From NCBI RefSeq assembly GCF_030407815.1, contig NZ_JASDCS010000001.1:62001-126000 (forward strand): 64,000 nucleotides of DNA. The letters run 5' to 3'. How positions within the stretch are numbered: the first letter of the stretch is position 1; each line of letters opens with the position of its first letter. This DNA comes from Psychrobacter sp. APC 3281 (GTDB taxonomy: Bacteria; Pseudomonadota; Gammaproteobacteria; Pseudomonadales; Moraxellaceae). A program made the translations under genes and the position numbers. A model generated the notes under the pieces. That model did not search any database and was not told where the DNA came from. It worked only from the letters and a program-made list of their open reading frames with translations. Below, in pieces: positions 1-8,856 of the stretch.

Positions 1-1061
1 GTGTGGATGGGTTTATGAATTTAGATGGTGCGCCAGATAATAGAGGTATTCTCGATCAAATTGCGGCATTACAATGGGTACAGAAAAACATTGCCAATTT
101 TGGCGGTAATCCAGAGAATGTTACTTTATTCGGTCAATCAGCAGGTGCTGAAAGCGTTGCCATACTTTTGGGCACAGACAAAGCAAAAGGTCTGTTTCAA
201 CAAGCAATCATGCAAAGCCCACCAATGCAATTCATGACCATGGAGCAAGCAGATCGAGTTAGCCAAACTTTTGCCAAAGAGCTGGGTGTATCAGCAACGA
301 TAAGCGATATCTCTCAAATTCCTCTTGAAACGTTAGTCACTGAAGTTATTGATATTGGTAACACTATAAAGAATCGAGACCAGTGGGGCATGATGTCTTG
401 GGGCGGCACAGCGTTTTTGCCTGTCGCTGATGGAGATGTCATCAAAGAGTCACCTATGAGAGATCTGGCGAACAATACAGATCCAGCCATTCCCGTTATC
501 GTGGGTAGTACGGATCAAGAAGCCAGACTGTATTATGTTCCAGGCGGTGCTATCGACCAAATTCCTGCAACACAAAGATCGCAGTTGTTGAGTGATTTAT
601 CTTTGAGTGGTGCATCGCGTGATGTTTACGCGCCAATTAAGAATGAAAAATCTATTGGCGATAGCTTTGCTGACATTCAGTCTGATTATACCTTTCGGAT
701 GCCTGCAGTCCATATTGCTGAGCACTTGGTTAACAACGTCAATAAAGTCTGGCATTATAACTTTTCGTGGTTTTCACCAGCCTTTGATGGAAAATTAGGC
801 GCCGCGCATTTTGTGGATGTGCCTTTTACCTTTAACGCTCTTGATAGTGAGCAAGCTAAAAGCTTTATTGGCGATCAACCATCGCAAAAGCTTGCCAATA
901 CTATGCATCAGAACTGGATCGAGTTTGCTCGTTCTGGACAAGCACCATGGGATAACTATCGACTAGCAGATCGAGCAACGATGGTATTTGATACTGACTC
1001 TAAAATTGTTAACGACCCTGAGCGAGATGTTAGAGTATTGTGGAAAGATTATTCGTTCTAG
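1..1061 (+). CDS. type-B carboxylesterase, 5' partial
   Basis: Alpha/beta-hydrolase of the carboxylesterase type B family, which hydrolyses carboxylic esters. The reading frame is open from the left window edge, so the N-terminus is missing; about 350 C-terminal residues are visible. The nucleophile elbow GQSAG (Ser about residue 46 of the visible part) and the late GAAHFVDVPF motif carrying the catalytic His are both present. The family is usually around 500-550 residues, so roughly a third lies outside the window. Substrate cannot be inferred. It converges with nirD across a bidirectional hairpin. Confidence 0.85.
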   Translation, partial: VDGFMNLDGAPDNRGILDQIAALQWVQKNIANFGGNPENVTLFGQSAGAESVAILLGTDKAKGLFQQAIMQSPPMQFMTMEQADRVSQTFAKELGVSATISDISQIPLETLVTEVIDIGNTIKNRDQWGMMSWGGTAFLPVADGDVIKESPMRDLANNTDPAIPVIVGSTDQEARLYYVPGGAIDQIPATQRSQLLSDLSLSGASRDVYAPIKNEKSIGDSFADIQSDYTFRMPAVHIAEHLVNNVNKVWHYNFSWFSPAFDGKLGAAHFVDVPFTFNALDSEQAKSFIGDQPSQKLANTMHQNWIEFARSGQAPWDNYRLADRATMVFDTDSKIVNDPERDVRVLWKDYSF

Positions 1062-1126
1062 AACGATGATGCCAAGTATATAGCCTGAAGCATAACTCAC
1101 GTGCATAAAGATCTATACGCGGCATG

Positions 1127-1155
1127 GGCTATCATAACAGCCACTTATGATAGCC
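1127..1155. terminator. inverted repeat after esterase gene
   Basis: Perfect 11-bp arms GGCTATCATAA / TTATGATAGCC separated by 7 bases, about 65 bases after the esterase stop. There is no T-run on either side, so it is a weak terminator candidate or a stability hairpin. Confidence 0.35.
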
Positions 1156-1289
1156 GTGGGTGCATGAGGATTGACATAAGGCGTAAAGTTTACTTTTAAC
1201 CAAACTAAAAACGAAGTTGGTCGCTTTTCAGTTTGGCTAAATGTTTTGAAAAGTACAATCCATAGTATTTCAGTGTAGTTGTCAAAAAC

Positions 1290-1326
1290 AAAACATCCTT
1301 TGAATCTCAGAATCAAAGGATGTTTT
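1290..1326 (-). terminator. terminator of nirBD
   Basis: Hairpin with 14-bp arms AAAACATCCTTTGA / TCAAAGGATGTTTT. Read leftward it is followed by a T-rich stretch, as expected for an intrinsic terminator of the nirB-nirD transcript. It may also stop rightward transcription from the esterase gene. The rest of the 1062-1377 gap shows no gene. Confidence 0.65.
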
Positions 1327-1377
1327 AGGTTAATAGAGCAGTTATTAACAACTTATCAAAATAAGAGATAATGTCTC

Positions 1378-1731
1378 TTATGATTCATATTTTGCCACTA
1401 CATTATTTCCGTCAAGTTCAAATTTATAGGTGTTGAGCACAATACACTCATCATCTAAACACTGACCAGTAGCTAGGTTAAAGCGTTGCTTATAGATGGG
1501 CGAGGCCACATAAAGCACTTCTTTTGCTGTCCCTGTATCATCTGTAATCGTGGTGCCACCAATCAAACCCCGAGACAATACATTGGCTTGACTGAATGGA
1601 TCGTAGTTATCAAGAGCAAATAAATCGTTCTGTTTGGTACGAAAGATAGCAATTTGTTTGCCATCTATCAGGGCGCAGACACCGGTTTCAGGAATGATAT
1701 CGTCAAGTGTACAAATAGTCTGTTGGTTCAT
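1378..1731 (-). CDS. nirD: nitrite reductase (NADH) small subunit NirD
   Basis: 117-residue Rieske-like fold protein of the NirD family, partner of NirB in cytoplasmic assimilatory nitrite reduction to ammonium. Like other NirD proteins it lacks the CxH...CxxH iron-sulfur ligand pattern of true Rieske proteins; the region with VASPIYKQRFNLATGQC matches the family. The length is normal. It lies downstream of nirB on the same strand (gap about 165 bases) and ahead of a terminator hairpin, so it is the last gene of a nirBD unit. Confidence 0.9.
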   Translation of the reverse strand: MNQQTICTLDDIIPETGVCALIDGKQIAIFRTKQNDLFALDNYDPFSQANVLSRGLIGGTTITDDTGTAKEVLYVASPIYKQRFNLATGQCLDDECIVLNTYKFELDGNNVVAKYES

Positions 1732-1896
1732 GAGGCGGTATCCTTAGTGATGATAATATTGCTCTGTATGAGTGGTAAATCATGAGTGACAAGCTGCAAG
1801 TCACGAAAACATGAGTCCAGAAATATAATTCGAAAATCATGAGTCAAAAAACAGCACCTTGCTTGTTGTGATAACAAACAAGGCACTCATCATTGG

Positions 1897-4497
1897 CTAA
1901 GCCAGTTCAACCAGGTTGATGGTTGCTTTTTCCGCATCAGTCGCTGGGCGAATCTGTTCACGATCGGTCACGAAAACGACATTGTCATCGCCTTTCTCAC
2001 TGTTTACAAAATGACGGAAACGCTTGAGTTTTTCGGTGTCGTTAATCGTTGCTGCCCACTCACACACGTAATTGTCGACCAACAATTGCATTTGTGCTTC
2101 GAGCTCATCTGCTATGCCCAAACTGTCTTCAATAATGACGGCTTTTAGATAATCCAGCCCGCCATCTAAACTTTCACGCCACTTTGAGGTACGCTGTAGC
2201 TTGTCCGCTGTTTTTATATAGAACATAATGATGCGGTCGATATATTTGACCATGGTTTCGGTATCGAGATCGGTGGCGAACAGCTCGCCATGACGTGGGG
2301 TAATACCACCATTACCGCAGACAAATAAATTCCAGCCGTTTTCAGTCGCAATCATGCCAAAGTCTTTACTTTGTGCCTCAGCACATTCGCGCATACAGCC
2401 TGACACACCCATCTTGATTTTGTGCGGTGAGCGCACGCCTTTATAACGATCTTCTAACCTCAAGGCGAGGCCAATGCTGTCGTCGACACCGTAGCGGCAC
2501 CAGTTATTGCCAATACAAGATTTCACGGTACGTAATGATTTACCATAGGCATGGCCAGTCTCAAAGCCTGCTTGCACCAGTTGCGTCCAAATATCAGGCA
2601 ATTGCTCCATGCGTGCGCCAAACAGATCGACCCGCATCCCACCAGTGATTTTGGTGTACAAATTAAACTGCTTCGCTACTTGACCCAGTACGATGAGCTT
2701 GTCTGCAGTAATTTCACCGCCCGGCACACGCGGTACGACGGAATAAGTGCCGTCTTTTTGGATATTACCTAAGTAGTAATCGTTACTGTCTTGTAGTGGT
2801 GCCAGTTCGGTTTTGAGTACGTAGTCATTCCAGCACGATGCCAAAATAGAGGCGACCGTTGGTTTACATATCTCACAACCATGACCGCTGCCATGTTCAG
2901 TCAATAATTCATCAAAGGTTTTGATACCGTGCACACGAATCAGGCTATATAAATCTTGACGAGAGTACGCAAAGTGCTCACACAAGTCATTGTTTACTTC
3001 AAAGCCCATGGCAGTGAGTTGATAGCTGACCGTATCTTTGACCATAGGGGCACAGCCACCACAGCCACTACCGGCACTGGTCATGGTTTTTACATCGCTG
3101 ACGGAGTATGCGCCGTTTTCGACGGCTGAGCAGATAGCGCCTTTGGTCACGTTATAACAAGAGCAGATCGTGGCGGTGTCTGGTAGATTGTCGATGCCCA
3201 TCACGGGTTTTTCGACATTGGGTAGTATCAGACTTTCGGGATGTGCAGGTAGGTCAATATCATTTAAATACAATTGCAATAGGTTGTTATAGTCTTCGGT
3301 GTCGCCGACCAATACAGCACCAAGCAAGCGCTTGTTATCCGGTGTAGTAACCAGTTTTTTATAGATGCCCTCAGCAGGGTTTTGATACAGATAGCTTAAG
3401 CTGCCTTCGCTTGTGCCATGTGCATCGCCAATACTGCCCACATCAACACCCATCAGTTTTAACTTGGTGCTCATGTCAGCACCCGTAAATATCTGCTTGC
3501 TATCACCAGCAATTTGCGCGGCACAGATACTGGCCATGTTATAACCGGGAGCCACCAGGCCAAATACTTTGTTGTCCCATACTGCGCATTCGCCTACGGC
3601 ATAAACATGATCGGCATTGGTGCGACATTCCTCATTGATCAAGATACCACCACGCCCGCCCATTTCAATACCGCATTCGGGGTTGTTTTTAATGAGACCG
3701 TCTTGTGGTCTAATACCAGCGCTAAACACAATCATATCGGTCGTTAGAGAGGTGCCATCTGTAAACTGCATGGTTAAATGTTGAGCATCACTGCTGGTGT
3801 CATCAGAGTTGGGTGCAGTATTAGACAGAATCTCTTTGGTGTTTTTGCCTGTCAGTACTTTGACACCCAGTGCTTCTATTTTACGCTTTAAGATCTCACC
3901 ACCAGCGGCATCAAGCTGAACGCCCATCAATTGCGGTGCGAACTCGACCACATAGGTATCCAGCCCTAGCGTCACGAGCGCTTTTGCGGCCTCAAGCCCC
4001 AGTAGACCGCCACCAACCACCACGCCTTTTTTGACAGTGGGCAGATCGGCAATGGCTAAAATCTCATCTAAATCTGCAATGGTACGGTATACGTGGCAAT
4101 GCGGATGCTCGCGGCCTGGGATGGGCGGTACAAAAGGATATGAGCCTGTCGCCAGTACCAACTCAGAGTACTCAATAATATCGCCTGCCTCAGTAGTAAT
4201 ACGCTGACTGGCCGAATCGATATCTACAATGCACTGATTCAAATGCAAATTAACTTTTGATAATTCATAAGCCGTTAAATCTACTAGGTTCAGCTTACTG
4301 GCATCTTTATGTTCAAAGTAGCTCGACAAATAAACACGGTCATAAGCAGGGCGGTCTTCTTCAGCAAATACATGAATATCAAATTGCTGGTGCAGTCCTT
4401 GCTCAATTGCTCGTTCAATAAAGTGATGACCGACCATACCGTTGCCAATCACCACCAAATTGCCTTTGTTTTCTGTGTTCAATGCAGTGCTAATCAT
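1897..4497 (-). CDS. nirB: nitrite reductase (NADH) large subunit NirB
   Basis: 866-residue siroheme-containing nitrite reductase that takes electrons from NAD(P)H through FAD and Fe-S centres and reduces nitrite to ammonium in the cytoplasm. Order: FAD/NAD-binding pyridine nucleotide-disulfide domain (VVIGNGMVGHH near the N-terminus, GGGLLGLEAA about residue 162), BFD-type [2Fe-2S] region (CSCYNVTKGAIC ... CGGCAP, about residues 445-485), a second Cys pair (CEICKP), then the ferredoxin-like/siroheme domain with SCIGNNWCRYG and SGCMRECAEA supplying [4Fe-4S]-siroheme ligands. Full length. Divergent from the nitrate transport/reduction operon, with siroheme supplied by the CobA-like gene at 13984. 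Confidence 0.95.
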   Translation of the reverse strand: MISTALNTENKGNLVVIGNGMVGHHFIERAIEQGLHQQFDIHVFAEEDRPAYDRVYLSSYFEHKDASKLNLVDLTAYELSKVNLHLNQCIVDIDSASQRITTEAGDIIEYSELVLATGSYPFVPPIPGREHPHCHVYRTIADLDEILAIADLPTVKKGVVVGGGLLGLEAAKALVTLGLDTYVVEFAPQLMGVQLDAAGGEILKRKIEALGVKVLTGKNTKEILSNTAPNSDDTSSDAQHLTMQFTDGTSLTTDMIVFSAGIRPQDGLIKNNPECGIEMGGRGGILINEECRTNADHVYAVGECAVWDNKVFGLVAPGYNMASICAAQIAGDSKQIFTGADMSTKLKLMGVDVGSIGDAHGTSEGSLSYLYQNPAEGIYKKLVTTPDNKRLLGAVLVGDTEDYNNLLQLYLNDIDLPAHPESLILPNVEKPVMGIDNLPDTATICSCYNVTKGAICSAVENGAYSVSDVKTMTSAGSGCGGCAPMVKDTVSYQLTAMGFEVNNDLCEHFAYSRQDLYSLIRVHGIKTFDELLTEHGSGHGCEICKPTVASILASCWNDYVLKTELAPLQDSNDYYLGNIQKDGTYSVVPRVPGGEITADKLIVLGQVAKQFNLYTKITGGMRVDLFGARMEQLPDIWTQLVQAGFETGHAYGKSLRTVKSCIGNNWCRYGVDDSIGLALRLEDRYKGVRSPHKIKMGVSGCMRECAEAQSKDFGMIATENGWNLFVCGNGGITPRHGELFATDLDTETMVKYIDRIIMFYIKTADKLQRTSKWRESLDGGLDYLKAVIIEDSLGIADELEAQMQLLVDNYVCEWAATINDTEKLKRFRHFVNSEKGDDNVVFVTDREQIRPATDAEKATINLVELA

Positions 4498-4622
4498 GCG
4501 TCTGTCCTTAGTAATGGGGCTGGTTGAATACGGACATCGTTTATTTTTTTATCACGCTATAAACGGCTCCGTCTCTCAACAACAGCTGATAAACAGCATT
4601 TAATACCTACTATTACAGAATA

Positions 4623-4638
4623 TTCAATAATCATGCCA
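4623..4638 (-). promoter_or_regulatory. weak sigma-54 promoter candidate for nirBD
   Basis: Read leftward the sequence is TGGCAT-GATTA-TTGAA. The -24 element matches the TGGCAC consensus with one change, but the -12 element has GA instead of the conserved GC. It lies about 125 bases before the nirB start. Plausible from the matching site on the other arm, but weak alone. Confidence 0.3.
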
Positions 4639-5012
4639 GAGCACTTCGATTAGCTAGGTTTTTGCGCGTTGCTATTAGGCATAAAGGTATGCCGTATCGA
4701 GACCAGTCGCTTATGTACTAAGGTTTTTATGTCAGCATGATCAGCGTTATGACTTACCAAAAACAGGATGGTCGCCGTTGTCACCGACTGAGATATCAGA
4801 AGTTAATGCACCAAAATAGTTACTGCTGTGCCCCAAGTTGGATGTTATTGCTGCTTATAAGGGAGGCTGATGGAGTATTTTAAATCTGCTGTATTAATGC
4901 TTTATTAGCATAAGCGTCAGGTGTGGTGATGGTTATAGACCCACCAGTAAAGGCGCTTAGAGCCTCAATAAGCGTTGGTCTTTATATGGATTTGGCAGCG
5001 TACACGGATAAC

Positions 5013-5028
5013 TGGCATAACCATTGCA
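5013..5028 (+). promoter_or_regulatory. sigma-54 promoter of nitrate assimilation operon
   Basis: TGGCAT-AACCA-TTGCA matches the RpoN consensus TGGCAC-N5-TTGCA at all positions but one, and the invariant GG and GC are exactly 12 bases apart. The predicted start of transcription near 5038-5040 is about 100 bases before the transporter start codon. This implies activation by an NtrC-type enhancer-binding protein under nitrogen limitation. Confidence 0.7.
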
Positions 5029-5137
5029 CTGCTTGAAACATTGCTACTTATCATATTTGAATACTGCATTTTTTGAACACTTAGTACCTTTAGTACGTTG
5101 TCAGAACCCTGAAGTTAATCATTTGAGGAAGTTGCCT

Positions 5138-6646
5138 ATGTCATCATCAGCCCCCGTTGCACCTAGTAAAGACAAGCTTAATGTTTTGTCATTTACGGGT
5201 AAAAATAAAATCCTTCATTTAGGTTGGATGGCATTTTTCCTTACCTTTTTTGTATGGTTTAACCATGCACCATTTTTATCAGCGATTGGAGAAACACTCA
5301 ATCTGAGTAAAGATCAAGTCAAAACGCTACTCATTTTAAACGTGGCATTGACTATTCCTGCCCGCGTGATTATCGGGATGCTGACAGACCGTTTTGGCCC
5401 TCGTATTGTTTATACCGCCATTTTAGCCATTGGTGCTATTCCTTGTTTTACCTTTGCGTTCGCGCAGGATTACAACACCTTGGCACTGTCTCGATTTTTA
5501 CTAGGTTTTGTGGGTGCAGGTTTTGTGGTGGGTATCCGTTTGATGAGTGATTGGTTTCCAACCAATGAATTGGGGACGGCTGAGGGTATTTATGGGGGGT
5601 GGGGTAATTTCGGCTCGGCAGCAGCGGCACTGTTATTGCCGACTATCGCGATTGGTGCCGCAGCAGTGTTCGGTGGTGATGAAGGTTGGCGTTATGCAAC
5701 AGCCACGTCAGGGGTAGTGATGGCGATTTATAGCATCATTTTTTATAAGATGGCGCGTAATACACCCAAAGGAGCTACTTATTTTAAACCCAAAAAATCA
5801 GGTGCCATGATGGTGACATCATCAGGTGATTTTTGGTTAATGATGGTTTTTAAACTGCCTATGTATTTGGCATTGGCGCTATTGGCATGGAAACTATCAC
5901 CTGATGGTGTGAGCTTGCTGAGCCAGTCTAGTGTCACCATGGTCTATATCGGCCTTGCGATACTGTATGTTTACGAGTTCATTAGTAGCTACCGTTTTAA
6001 TAAAGAGGTTTTCACCACGCCTGTACCAGTGGCGCATCGTTATGATTTTAAGCAAGTAGGTATTTTAAATATTTTGTATTTTGCCACGTTCGGCTCAGAG
6101 CTTGCCGTCGTGTCGATGCTTCCTTTGTTTTATCAAGAAACTTTTAGTTTATCGATTGTGATGGCAGGGGTATTGGCATCGAGCTATGCCTTTATGAATC
6201 TCATGTCACGCCCAGGTGGCGGTTGGCTCAGTGATAAGTTTGGTCGCAAAATTACTTTGTTGATTTTGACAGCTGGTTTGGCCATCGGGTATCTATTAAT
6301 GGGCTTCCTTGACTCAACATGGCCACTGGCATTGGCATTGTTAATTACAATGTTTTGCTCATTCTTTGTACAGGCAGGTGAGGGTGCTGTTTTTGCGGTA
6401 ATTCCTCTGATCAAACGTAGTATGACAGGGCAGTTTGCAGGAATGACAGGTGCGTATGGCAATGTTGGATCAGTGGTGTATTTAACGGTGCTAAGCCTGG
6501 TGTCTTATCAAGTGTTTTTCTTTGTAATTGCCGCGACAGCAGTGGTTGGATTCTTTGCCTTGTTTCTCTTAAAAGAGCCAGAAGGCATCATTATTGAAGA
6601 GATGCCAGATGGCACATTTGCCGAAATACAAGTGAGTCATAGATAG
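5138..6646 (+). CDS. MFS nitrate/nitrite transporter (NarK/NasA type)
   Basis: About 502-residue major facilitator of the nitrate/nitrite porter family, importing nitrate (and possibly exchanging nitrite) across the inner membrane. I chose the ATG at 5138 because GAGGAA lies 8 bases upstream and the following MSSSAP... runs into the usual N-terminal helix; the frame is open further upstream but without a ribosome-binding site. Family motifs are present: GMLTDRFGPR (loop 2-3), WGNFGSAAAALLLP and the second nitrate signature GAYGNVGSVVY. About 12 hydrophobic helices. First gene of the sigma-54-driven operon, 16 bases before the kinase gene. Confidence 0.93.
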   Translation: MSSSAPVAPSKDKLNVLSFTGKNKILHLGWMAFFLTFFVWFNHAPFLSAIGETLNLSKDQVKTLLILNVALTIPARVIIGMLTDRFGPRIVYTAILAIGAIPCFTFAFAQDYNTLALSRFLLGFVGAGFVVGIRLMSDWFPTNELGTAEGIYGGWGNFGSAAAALLLPTIAIGAAAVFGGDEGWRYATATSGVVMAIYSIIFYKMARNTPKGATYFKPKKSGAMMVTSSGDFWLMMVFKLPMYLALALLAWKLSPDGVSLLSQSSVTMVYIGLAILYVYEFISSYRFNKEVFTTPVPVAHRYDFKQVGILNILYFATFGSELAVVSMLPLFYQETFSLSIVMAGVLASSYAFMNLMSRPGGGWLSDKFGRKITLLILTAGLAIGYLLMGFLDSTWPLALALLITMFCSFFVQAGEGAVFAVIPLIKRSMTGQFAGMTGAYGNVGSVVYLTVLSLVSYQVFFFVIAATAVVGFFALFLLKEPEGIIIEEMPDGTFAEIQVSHR

Positions 6647-6662
6647 TATGGGGTGACGACAG

Positions 6663-8804
6663 ATGACGATAACACATGCAGCAAACGCCAATAGAAACAA
6701 TAGTCAAAATGCGGATGAGATGGCTGCTCATTTCAATAAAGGTAATCCGTCATCTTTGATAGAGTCAAGTCAGTTTGTTGCTATTGATGAGACTAATGAA
6801 AGTAAGAGTATTGATGATGGCAGCACTGTATTATGGTGGCTTGATTTTTTTACTATGGCAGGTCGCAAGACTGAAAACCAAGACAGCTTACTTATCACCA
6901 CCTGCTTGCCCTATCAATGTTCAGGAGAAGAATCATCTAATGCTAATCGCTCAATATCTCAAGCAAGATCTCACCCGTCCTCATCAGCCCCATTATTGGT
7001 GCTGATGGCAGATGGGGTCAGCGCTTGTCAGTTTCCAAAACAGGCAAGTCGACTGGTAGTGAATACCATTGCCCACAAAATCACATTAGGGTTGACTGCA
7101 CTGACACAATCGCAAGATGAGACGTCATCCATCAGTTTTGATGATGATCAAGTCGCCACTATTATCAAAACAGCAGTCAACAAAGCCAACGATATTCTAT
7201 ATTTTCCTCAATCGTATCAACGGGTGCCGCCGTTGTTGTCTACGTTATCAGGCTTGCTCTGTATCGGTGACCGTATTCACCTGTTTCATACAGGCGACTC
7301 TCGAATATACCGCGTTGGGGTAGATTGTCTGACAGTATTGAGCAAAGATCACCGCGTGCACCGCGGTCAAGATAAAGGAGCGCTTGCTGCAGCTATCGGC
7401 GCAGATAGCCAGATGGAGCTACAACAATCGGTATTTACCCTCCATCAAAACGAGTGTTTGGTCATTATGACGGATGGGGTTTATGAGCATATAGAGCCCA
7501 CAGAGTTGCAATTTGAGCTGTGCAGCAGTGCGACTGATATACTTCAGTTGATGACCACCACACACGAATTACCGCTAGGACTTAACACCAGTCAAGCCGT
7601 ATGCGAGCAAGCCTTTAGTGCAGGTAGTCATGACAATCTAAGCATGGTTATGCTGAGTATGAACACACGCTCAGCCCGTTTTACTTCTATCAATGGCTCC
7701 AAGGGTATTAGTCATTTAAATGGCATTGACTTTGATAATCTGGATACGGTCATACATGATGTGAATCGCTACCAGCTGCCAACCGATTTACAGATAGGCG
7801 ATCATATTGACGGCTTTACTGTGATTGGTATCATTGCTCGTACTGCTCGCAGTCACGTGTACTGGGTAAAAGATGAATACAACCATGACTTTGTTTTAAA
7901 ATCACCCAGTTTAGACTCTGTTGCCGATGGTCACTATCTGCGTGATTTTCTAAAAGAACGTAAAATTGGTTTGAGCCTATCAAAACATCGCCGCGCAGGA
8001 GAGTCGGCTTACAATCAAGCTGATCCCAATCGATTGCCTGTCAATCCTGCATCCAACAATAGTGGTCATAACGTGGGCTCTGGGCTCAGTGAGTCGGGGC
8101 TGCTGCGTTACTATCCAGTACCAGCAAGTACCACATACTTATATCATTTGACTGAATATATCGCCGGTGAGAGTTTACGGAACTTTATGGATCGTCATGC
8201 GCCTTGTGATGTGTGGCAAACCTTTGATTTACTCACCAAAATTGGCATGGCGGTTCGGGTCATGCATCGCAACTATCTGCTGCATCAAGACATCAAACCC
8301 GAAAACATTCTTTTAACCAAATCAGGCGCGGTCAAACTGATTGATTTTGGTTCCGCCAGTTCCTCTATTTTAAAAGACAGCACCCGACCACCAAATGGTG
8401 ATTTGCACTATGCTGCACCAGAATATTACACCGATGCACCAAAAGGCGTGCATTCTGACTTGTTCTCGATTGCAGTGATTGGCTATGAATTGCTGACGGG
8501 ACAATTGCCATTTAATACCCAGACACTAATGATGCCAAACCAAACACTAATGATGCCCGCGCAGCCGCTACGGCAGCAGAATGTGCCTGACGCCAGCCAA
8601 CAGGCACTCATGCGTGCGCTGCATGTCAATACTAACGCGCGCTATCAAGCCATTGGTGAGTTTTTACAAGATTTTAACCCTGATAATAAAGCGCACAGCC
8701 GTGACCCAGAACCTCTCATTAAGCGTAACCCTCTACTGGTATGGCATGGCATTTGCTTCATAGAGTTTGTCATCATTTTATTATTGTTGGCATACTTTTC
8801 ATGA
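6663..8804 (+). CDS. bifunctional PP2C phosphatase / Ser-Thr protein kinase
   Basis: 713-residue fusion of opposing enzymes. Residues about 55-340 form a PP2C-type phosphatase: GRKTENQD, LMADGVS, HTGDSRIYR, IMTDGVYEH and SHDNLS supply the metal-binding acids. Residues about 375-670 form a Hanks-type kinase: ATP-binding Lys in FVLKSP, catalytic loop HQDIKPEN, metal-binding DFG, APE motif and GYELLTGQLPF. A single C-terminal hydrophobic helix (last about 20 residues) should anchor it in the inner membrane, catalytic part in the cytoplasm. The short QTLMMP direct repeat near residue 620 is odd. A Ser/Thr kinase gene also sits in the Pseudomonas aeruginosa nasA-nirBD locus, so the linkage is known, but its target is not. 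Control of transporter or reductases is inference. Confidence 0.9.
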   Translation: MTITHAANANRNNSQNADEMAAHFNKGNPSSLIESSQFVAIDETNESKSIDDGSTVLWWLDFFTMAGRKTENQDSLLITTCLPYQCSGEESSNANRSISQARSHPSSSAPLLVLMADGVSACQFPKQASRLVVNTIAHKITLGLTALTQSQDETSSISFDDDQVATIIKTAVNKANDILYFPQSYQRVPPLLSTLSGLLCIGDRIHLFHTGDSRIYRVGVDCLTVLSKDHRVHRGQDKGALAAAIGADSQMELQQSVFTLHQNECLVIMTDGVYEHIEPTELQFELCSSATDILQLMTTTHELPLGLNTSQAVCEQAFSAGSHDNLSMVMLSMNTRSARFTSINGSKGISHLNGIDFDNLDTVIHDVNRYQLPTDLQIGDHIDGFTVIGIIARTARSHVYWVKDEYNHDFVLKSPSLDSVADGHYLRDFLKERKIGLSLSKHRRAGESAYNQADPNRLPVNPASNNSGHNVGSGLSESGLLRYYPVPASTTYLYHLTEYIAGESLRNFMDRHAPCDVWQTFDLLTKIGMAVRVMHRNYLLHQDIKPENILLTKSGAVKLIDFGSASSSILKDSTRPPNGDLHYAAPEYYTDAPKGVHSDLFSIAVIGYELLTGQLPFNTQTLMMPNQTLMMPAQPLRQQNVPDASQQALMRALHVNTNARYQAIGEFLQDFNPDNKAHSRDPEPLIKRNPLLVWHGICFIEFVIILLLLAYFS

Positions 8805-8856
8805 CACGCTGTTTTGCATTCAATGCTGCTCCGCGCGGCTAAGGACTTTTCTGTTT

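Larger units (their letters stand above)
4498..5137. other. divergent control region nirBD / nitrate operon
   Basis: This 640-base gap between two divergent nitrogen-assimilation transcripts contains no convincing gene. It carries a strong sigma-54 promoter facing right (5013-5028), a weaker match facing left (4623-4638) and an NtrC-like half-site TGCACCAAAAT at 4807-4817. Nitrogen-status control of both arms is inferred from these sites. Confidence 0.5.

Noticed and set aside
1113..1316. 67-codon leftward frame between esterase and nirD
   Set aside because: It runs through two hairpins, has no ribosome-binding site and shows no protein-like pattern.
4807..4817. TGCACCAAAAT as a full NtrC binding site
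   Set aside because: Only one half-site is recognisable; no correctly spaced partner GGTGCA follows, so it is mentioned only as a half-site.
6184..6462. Antisense frame of 92 codons in the nitrate transporter gene
   Set aside because: Shadow of a membrane-protein gene; no independent start signal or motif.
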